NCBI GenBank assembly: GCA_037127315.1
Contig: JBBBDQ010001688.1
Coordinates: 2,512,501-2,576,500, forward strand
Origin: Ascarosepion bandense
Taxonomy: Eukaryota > Mollusca > Cephalopoda > Sepiida > Sepiidae
DNA: 64,000 nucleotides
Direction of reading: 5' to 3'
The notes beneath the pieces were generated by a model that made no database searches, had not been told where the DNA came from, and saw nothing but the letters and a program-made list of their open reading frames with translations. The position numbers were made by a program, and so were the translations under genes. Of the stretch, positions 52,601 to 60,700 are shown piece after piece (position 1 is the first letter of the stretch; each line of letters begins with the position of its first letter).

Positions 52601-55598
52601 AGACATGGAACAACTATCAAAACAACAAACTATTTAGAATCAAACCCACCCTAAAGAAACTACCTGAACCCAGAAAATCACGCAAAGAAGTGTTGTTTTT
52701 TTTTTTCCCATATTCAGATAGGACACACACACATAACTCACTCCTTCCTCCCAAAAAACGAAGATCCTCCCAAATGCATAGCATGCCAAGAACTTTATGC
52801 TGTAAAACACTTCCTACTCGACTGTAGTGACTTCCCATATATTTAGCAATCTCTTTACAACGTTAACAACTTGAAAGAACGTTTTGAAAAAAATAAACCT
52901 ATTAGAAGGATGCGTTTATATAAAAAAATTATAATAATGTCTAAGAAGTTGTAGTAAGGAATTCTATTGAGTCCGACTTGTTATTACAAAAAAGTTTCAA
53001 TTCGTAAAGTAGTCATAAAAATAGAAAAATTAGGAATAGAACATTTTGGAAGGTTCTAAAAAATTCCAGTTAAATCTAGAGAATTCAAAAGGTTCTAGAC
53101 ATATGCAAATTAGCTGTTAGCCCCTATAAAAATGGGTTCTGGGCAGTGAGGAGTTGTTACCAGGGTTTTGCTGATGTTATCAACTCAGACTTTGATTCAA
53201 GGATCTATATCAAGCTGAAAGAATCTCATAGTGAGATAATAATTTAAAAAAAGCAAAATCAATCTCCATTTGATTTTTAATATTGATTTGTTTGAAAATA
53301 CACAAACATCTTATAAGATTTCAACTGCATGATAATAACATTTTTTTTTTCTTTTCATCAGGTTATGGTGATGCATTATCTTAAAAGTGGAACTGTATAT
53401 GTAAGTTTTCTGGTAGAAAACTGTCTTTATGTCATTCCTGTTATTTTCTTGCTAAAGGTAAGTTTATTATTTTCTTTGGACTCTCCTTCAATGATATCTT
53501 CACTCACACAGATACATTACTAGTTGCATTGATTTTACACAAATATATATATTTTTTTTTTTTTCCTAAATATTATACACTAAAAATTCAGCTAGTAACT
53601 ACATGTAATAGTATGGACTAGTTAACACACACACACACACACACGCGTCCTGGGTATTACTACAAACTGCATCTGGCAGCAAGGCTTCAGATTGGGAGGT
53701 TTTGGGGAATGTGGAACCTCCTCGTAATTGCTGCTGTTCTCAGGTCTACCCTGACCTAGTGTGGTAGCACTTGTTAGGATACCATCTGTTGGGAAAATAG
53801 TTAACCCCAAACTAAATTCAAAACACTATAAAAGTTTAAAAATAGGTTTTTATAATAAAAATGCCAGCAATGTATTTTAAAAAAAAGTTGCCAGCAATAT
53901 ATTTTTGTAAGAGAAATTACTAATGTAACTATTATTATACTTAAAAAGAACCTTTCAGGCCATGGGCCATTCCATTATTGAGAGTGCTGCAGGAGTATCA
54001 GCCACTCTACAATACAAAATTTAATAATAGCTAGGAATAATTGGAATTTTGATGGTATACTAAAAACTAAAAAAAAAAAAAATGAGCACACACAACCAGT
54101 TTTGCCCAGAGCTTATCAAGTTTTTATTTCTGGGATTTTCTCAATCGTGAACTATAAGATGAAATGAGAATTGAGGGTGGGGGGATTGCAAGGGAAACTA
54201 GAGCCCACTCACACTCAGACCCAAAAGGCATTCTTTCTGCTTACAGAGAAAAGGCCTCTGGGATCTGATATATATGAACTCCAGCACCTTTAAATGAAAT
54301 AGTAAGTGGGACTTTGATAGAATTGTAAAGTTCTCACCACTCAATCCAACCACACAATTCCTGCTACTGATAACATGCTGTGCTATTGAAGACTCGGATA
54401 TATTCACAAGTTGGCTACTACTTGCGGCTAAGTCCAAAATTCTGGGAGGTAAATGCTGTTTAACTCTTTGATCCAGATGCTGAAATGTTCTACCTATATA
54501 GTCGCATCCACAACCACACTGAAATTTGTAAATTACAGAATTAATATGAAGTGGAGGTAAAACATCCTTACGAATGAAGGAAAGAATATTTGCCGTGTAA
54601 AAAAAAAAAAAAAAAAAAATTACACAAACATTGGCCAACAAACTGCAAAATCTGCCTAGCTAAAACCTCACCATCTGTTCCAATATATAGTAGTCGTAAA
54701 TACATTGAACATTTTTTAACTACATGTGACTTAGCCCTATAAAGATTATCAATTACATGACGCATAATGGAATCCAAAATGTCCAAATGATATCCATTTT
54801 TGGAAAACATCATCTTAATAAAGTCCATTTCACTGTGAAGAAAGGAACTGAAACAAATTTTTAAAGCCCTTTTTTTTTTCTTCACGGTGAACTTTCAAAA
54901 AACCACTACTATCTTTATTATTTCATCCACAATGCTAAAAGAAAGGCATACAGAATATACAACCACAGAAAAAGATGTGGTTATTAACAACAATAAAGTA
55001 GGTAAAGACAGACACCTAATACTACCTGCTAACTCTACAATGTCTACTATCCAAAACAACCAACATCAAAATAATTGAAACCACATCCAAAACTAATATA
55101 CACTACTTATATGAAATGGTTTGTTTGAACATTATTTTTGATCAATACTCATATTTAAGTAGATATTCTGTTTATAATCAAACAGTATATATATTTATTT
55201 CTACCGGTCTGATTATTTACGATAAATTTTTGTTACAAAAATATGTGTCATTCGGCAGGATTCGAACCTGCAACCCCTATCCACATAAGGGAAGCCACCA
55301 ATTGATCTGGCATGTCTTAGACCTCTCGACCACGAATGACCAACAGTCTAAACGAAGTTAAATCAAGCCTATATAACACAATTTTCAATTCACCATAAAT
55401 AACCATATCTGCTCTGAAATGTATCGTAATGTCAACAAATGTAAACATGTTACGGAAATTAACGAAGATTAACAAAATGGTTATAAACAACCGACAATTT
55501 GAAATGACTTGTTTGAACATTAATGAACACTACTTGTGTCTTATCAAGTGATGAGGTTTATTATTTGCTCTACTTTGTATTGAGCACTTTCTAAAGAA

Positions 55599-55668
<70 letters not shown>

Positions 55669-56868
55669 CTAAATTCAAAACTTACAATGGAAAAGGAGAT
55701 AAATGTAATCTATACCTTTTAGAAAAATTTGTCATCATAAACCATATCAATAATTGTAATTTGCTTAATAAAAAAGTGATTTAATTACCACATGCTGTCA
55801 TAGTAAAAAATACTTAAATTCTTAAACCCAGATTGATATAAATTCCTCTATATGTTTGCGTATTACTGCAATATTACTTTTAACATTTATGAATTAAACC
55901 CTTTATCTTTGCTCCCTACATTGTTTAACTTTTAATTTTTAATTTTATTTCTTAATTTTTAGTTTCATTTTCCTTTTTACTTTTATCTTTTTATTTAAAA
56001 TTCTAATTTTCTCTACATTTCTTTATGTAATATTTGAATATTTAAATTTTTAAAATTCATGATTTACTCCTCTTTCATTTCTTCTGTATTTTATTGTTTT
56101 ATTTTTATTTTAATTTTTACCTCCATGTAACTAGAATATTTAAATTTTTAATCTTGTTATTAAAAAAGCAGTAACTTGATAAGATTTAATTCCCGTGAGC
56201 ATTGAGTGAGCTTAAGTTCAAATCTATTAAACTGTTAGTTTGAAATATGCACCTGATGATTGCATAACGCATAAAACTCTGAGTCATGCCATAGACGTAG
56301 GATATTATATAAAATAAATTGCCAGAACTGCTCCTCACAATACATCGAAAAAATTTGCAGAAAAAAAAAATGAAAATAAAAAAGGTTAAACAAATGCCTC
56401 ATGTTATTCAAAGTAGATAACATTTAAATTAATCACAAACTAAATTATTTTAAATATTAATTTGCACACAAAAAAATTTCAGTAACATCTCTAACTCATT
56501 TTTGTTATGTATGTACATTGAATTGTATTACTTATGTCCCCCTTGGCTTGCCTGATGTTTCACTTAACCTAAAGAATATTTATGATTGTTCCTCAACTCA
56601 AAAATGTACATTGAATTGTATTACTTATGTCCCCCTTGGCTTGCCTGATGTTTCACCTAACCTAAAGAATATTTATGATTGTTCCTCAACTCAAAAATTT
56701 TGAAAAACCAATAACACTTTTGCTCTTGTATCAAAATACTTGTTCCAAAATAAAATCCTTGCATTTGCCTTGATAAAGTCAATCAGAGGACAAAATGCAT
56801 CAGTTTAGATAAGTTTTCCTTTTGTCTTTATTCATATATCTTTTCATTCATTCATTCATTCATTTATT

Positions 56869-56911
<43 letters not shown>

Positions 56912-57347
56912 ATGCCTATAACATGATTCAGTTTCATGCACTTGATAGCATAGTGCATGAAACTTACATGGACATACATGTATGTATTTACAAATTTATT
57001 TTCAAACTTCTCTTTATACATCCATAAGTGTACTTGAATTTTCTTTTTCTTTTAAAGGCTCTTATTGATGTAAATGATAAATTCATTTATGATGAACTTT
57101 TGAAAGGCAGAGAAAATGATACTTTTTACAAAAGGTAAGACTTATCTATTTTTGAGATTTTGGTTCAAACATATAAAGGCATGTATATATTTATACAATG
57201 ACTGCTGTAACATTAATGGTGTTGCCTTTAACAAAACTGATTGGCTGGTAACTTTGACTTCAGCTATAATTTCGAAGCCATACTATCCTTAACATTAACC
57301 CAGGGCATCCCTGCAGTGAATCACAATATCGCCAGGTCATGGTTCTT

Positions 57348-57394
<47 letters not shown>

Positions 57395-57734
57395 TGTTGA
57401 GTTGTGATGATGCTTAGGGCCAAGATTGATGTTTATGCAGTGGTTTACTGGTAGAAAGGCATTTTAGAAAGTCTTTTTTTTTTTTTTTTTTTTCGATTTT
57501 TTAACAATAATATTAATCTTTCAATTATTGTAGTATAACAATGTTGATGATTATAAAAAATTTCTACTAGATATAAGATAAATATTAACAACAATAATAA
57601 TTTTAAAAAAATTGAAATTTGGATAATAATGATATAAATATAAAATAATAAATTTTTTTTAAAAGGGTTTTTTTGAAATTAACACAATTTAGAATGTGTG
57701 TGTGTGTGTGTGTGCGTATATATATATATATTTA

Positions 57735-57778
<44 letters not shown>

Positions 57779-60700
57779 TAAAATTTCAAGACCAAAATAT
57801 ACTCCTTGACAAACGTAGGGAGATCATAAGTATGTGTCGGCATAGAAATAAATATAAATTACAATAATTATCCTATTCCCCCAGTTAGTCCCAATAAAAA
57901 AAAAAATGGCAAAATTTTTTTAAAAGTTGACCCTGCAGTTACCTCCACACCACTTACCCTGCTAACCCTAGAGTCAGGTTACATACCTCCCACTACTAAG
58001 GAAGAATTATTACTAGCTCCTTCCTCTCAGCCCAACCCAAAGAAAAGACAATACATCCTAAACTAATCTCTGGGCTTAGAATTTTCTTCATTCTCTGTTT
58101 AGAAGGGGTCGAAGAATGCATGCTTTAAAATGACGTTGAAAATGGCTATTTCTCCACTAAGTTTTATCTGAATTTACAGATAAAGATATAAAATGGTCCT
58201 TCATACAAATATTGATGTATTTAAGCAGTTGATATTCATTGAGAAAATAGACAAATTCTGTCTATTTAAAAATTCATTTTTATAATTGTTGTCACCCTAA
58301 AAGGTTACTGCATGTGTAATCACCAAAATAGTATATCAACAAATACAAGACTTGCACGCTGCAGGAAGTAGATACACTGCTAGTGAACATAATCACTCTC
58401 CTCTACCCCAATAGTGTCCACATATTTAAGAGGATAAGAACATCCCATTCCAATATATAGGTAGGTATACAAAAATAATTGACTTATTTCTGTATCTTAG
58501 ATTTTAAATTATGAAGTTTCATTTCAGGTTATATAATATTTAATGGATTCAATTGGCTTTTGTGCTTGTGATGATGATGATTTTTAGTAGCATTAATATT
58601 ATTGGTAGAATAAAATAATTTACATAAATCTGTACTTAGTTTGATGGATTTATTTCTTTTCAACACCTAATCCTTTGTGGATTTCTTACACTTGTGATTA
58701 CTTGTAACTTGCTTATATCTTATTTGTGATTGACTAAATATATTTATGGAGTAATTTGCCTTCTCTTCGTGTCTGTCAAATTTACTGTCAAACAATCTAT
58801 TTGAATTTTTCAATCTGGAGGGCTTAAGGACATTGGTTAAAACATTGGTTCTCATACGATCACCAAAGTTAAGCAATGTTGATCCTTGTTAGTACCTAGA
58901 TGGGTAACCACTTGGGAATACTAGGTGTTGTAAGCTTGGATGTGTGGGTGGTGCAATGGATAATGACTTGGAATTGTTAATTGGAGAGCCAAGTTTCACT
59001 TTTAGTTGGGTTTGTTATAGACACTTATTTGCAAAACACCCTTTAGAAATAGGAATCCACCTCTTCTCCCCCCAGCTAGGAGTTAATTACTAAAACTTGT
59101 ATCACTAAAACCATTATTATCTCAAAAAATATTGTTACAATCTAGAAATATTTGCAGATTCTAAATAACCTGCAAAGAGTTGACAAGCCCTCAAAAATGA
59201 ATCAGTCAACCTAGAGTTTTTTTGTTTTTTTTAAAATCCTGAAATATTGAGCACACTTGTATGTATATGTGCATGCCTATAATATACAGGGTGAGATGGA
59301 TAAATTGTTGTCTGAATTACATAAAAATGAAAATAACACTGACATCACATTTTTAACAGATATATTTACTAAAATTACACAAAAAATATCTTTATTACTT
59401 AAAGAGTAAATTTATTTGATAAAACTACCATTCAACTCTGGTCTTCAGGTGACTTCAGAATCTTCTGACAAGTCTTCTTGTTTAAGTCAGTGAATGCTGC
59501 CGTAATCTTTGCCTTCAGTTCATCTTTGGTGTCACAAGGAGTTTTGGTGGTCTCTTGTGCCCCACACATAATCAAGGGGGTTGCATTCTGGGGAATTATT
59601 TTTTAATTGTTTTACCCCAAGTAAGGCCTACCACTGGTGTGCAGTAGGTTATAATGAGAGGAGAGGAAGACAAAAAAGAAAACAATACAGTTGATGATGT
59701 AGAAAGGGTAAGAGAGAGATGAGAATCAAGAAGATGACAAAAGATAGCAATTGACATTGGATTTAAACTTTTGGAGATTGTAGTTATCAGGAAAACAAGC
59801 ATGGAGAAGAAAGTTCCACAGGTGGTAAGTGCGAGAAAATTAGGTATTCAAATGTAAGGGTGATGTGATTGCAGAAATTGTCTGACGGCTAAGGCTGGTT
59901 TCATATGGTGCAGAGTCCTGTGACCAGATATAGGGACTTCCAGCAGTTTTCCTCTTGATCCAGGGCAACAATACCGCCTCAACACTTGATGTAGGTCTTC
60001 ATGTTGAGGTTGAAGCCCTGTGGGGAAAATGAATGGAGGCATAATGTTGTTATAACTAATGATTACTCCAAACACCATGTTGACGACTGGATTTATCATA
60101 CAACTCTTTCTGAATCCTCTGCACTATCTTCAAATTGACACACAAACACTCTGAAATGTTTGTCTTAGAGTTTCTGGCGTGAATGCCAAGCAGTACAGCA
60201 TGCCATTTCCAAATTTCTGGCAGAGTAAATTGCATCATGGTACCTTTTTTCTCACAGATGATGCCAAACTGACCCTACTGTATTGGGCAGTCAAAAAAAA
60301 ATTTTAAACTGTAAGCACAAAACTTTTAAAAAAATATATATGGCGACAATTTACCCATCGCACCTGTATATCTTGGAAATTCCTTTTTTTATTTTGAAAC
60401 GATTGTAATTTTACTGAAACTTCTATTTTGTTTTTTAAAATCTTTTACAGTTGTATTGTGTTGATGCTTCGAACTGCTCTGAATGAAAACTTACTCTGTC
60501 AAAGTGATATCTATCATTACCTGGGTAAGACATTTAGGGTTAGATTGAATTATGCTGATTGGTATTCAGATGAAGAGATTGGAAAATTCCTTCTCAGGTT
60601 TGTCATTAACTTTGTTTTTTGGAAATAGATTTTGAATTTTTCTGTTTTTGTGTGTCCTATTGGGATTCTACAGTTTGCTCCTTGAGTGGATAACAAAAGT

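Noticed and set aside
53100..53240. TATAAAA plus less AT-rich block as a solo LTR
   Set aside because: No TG...CA termini, no target duplication and no second copy seen.
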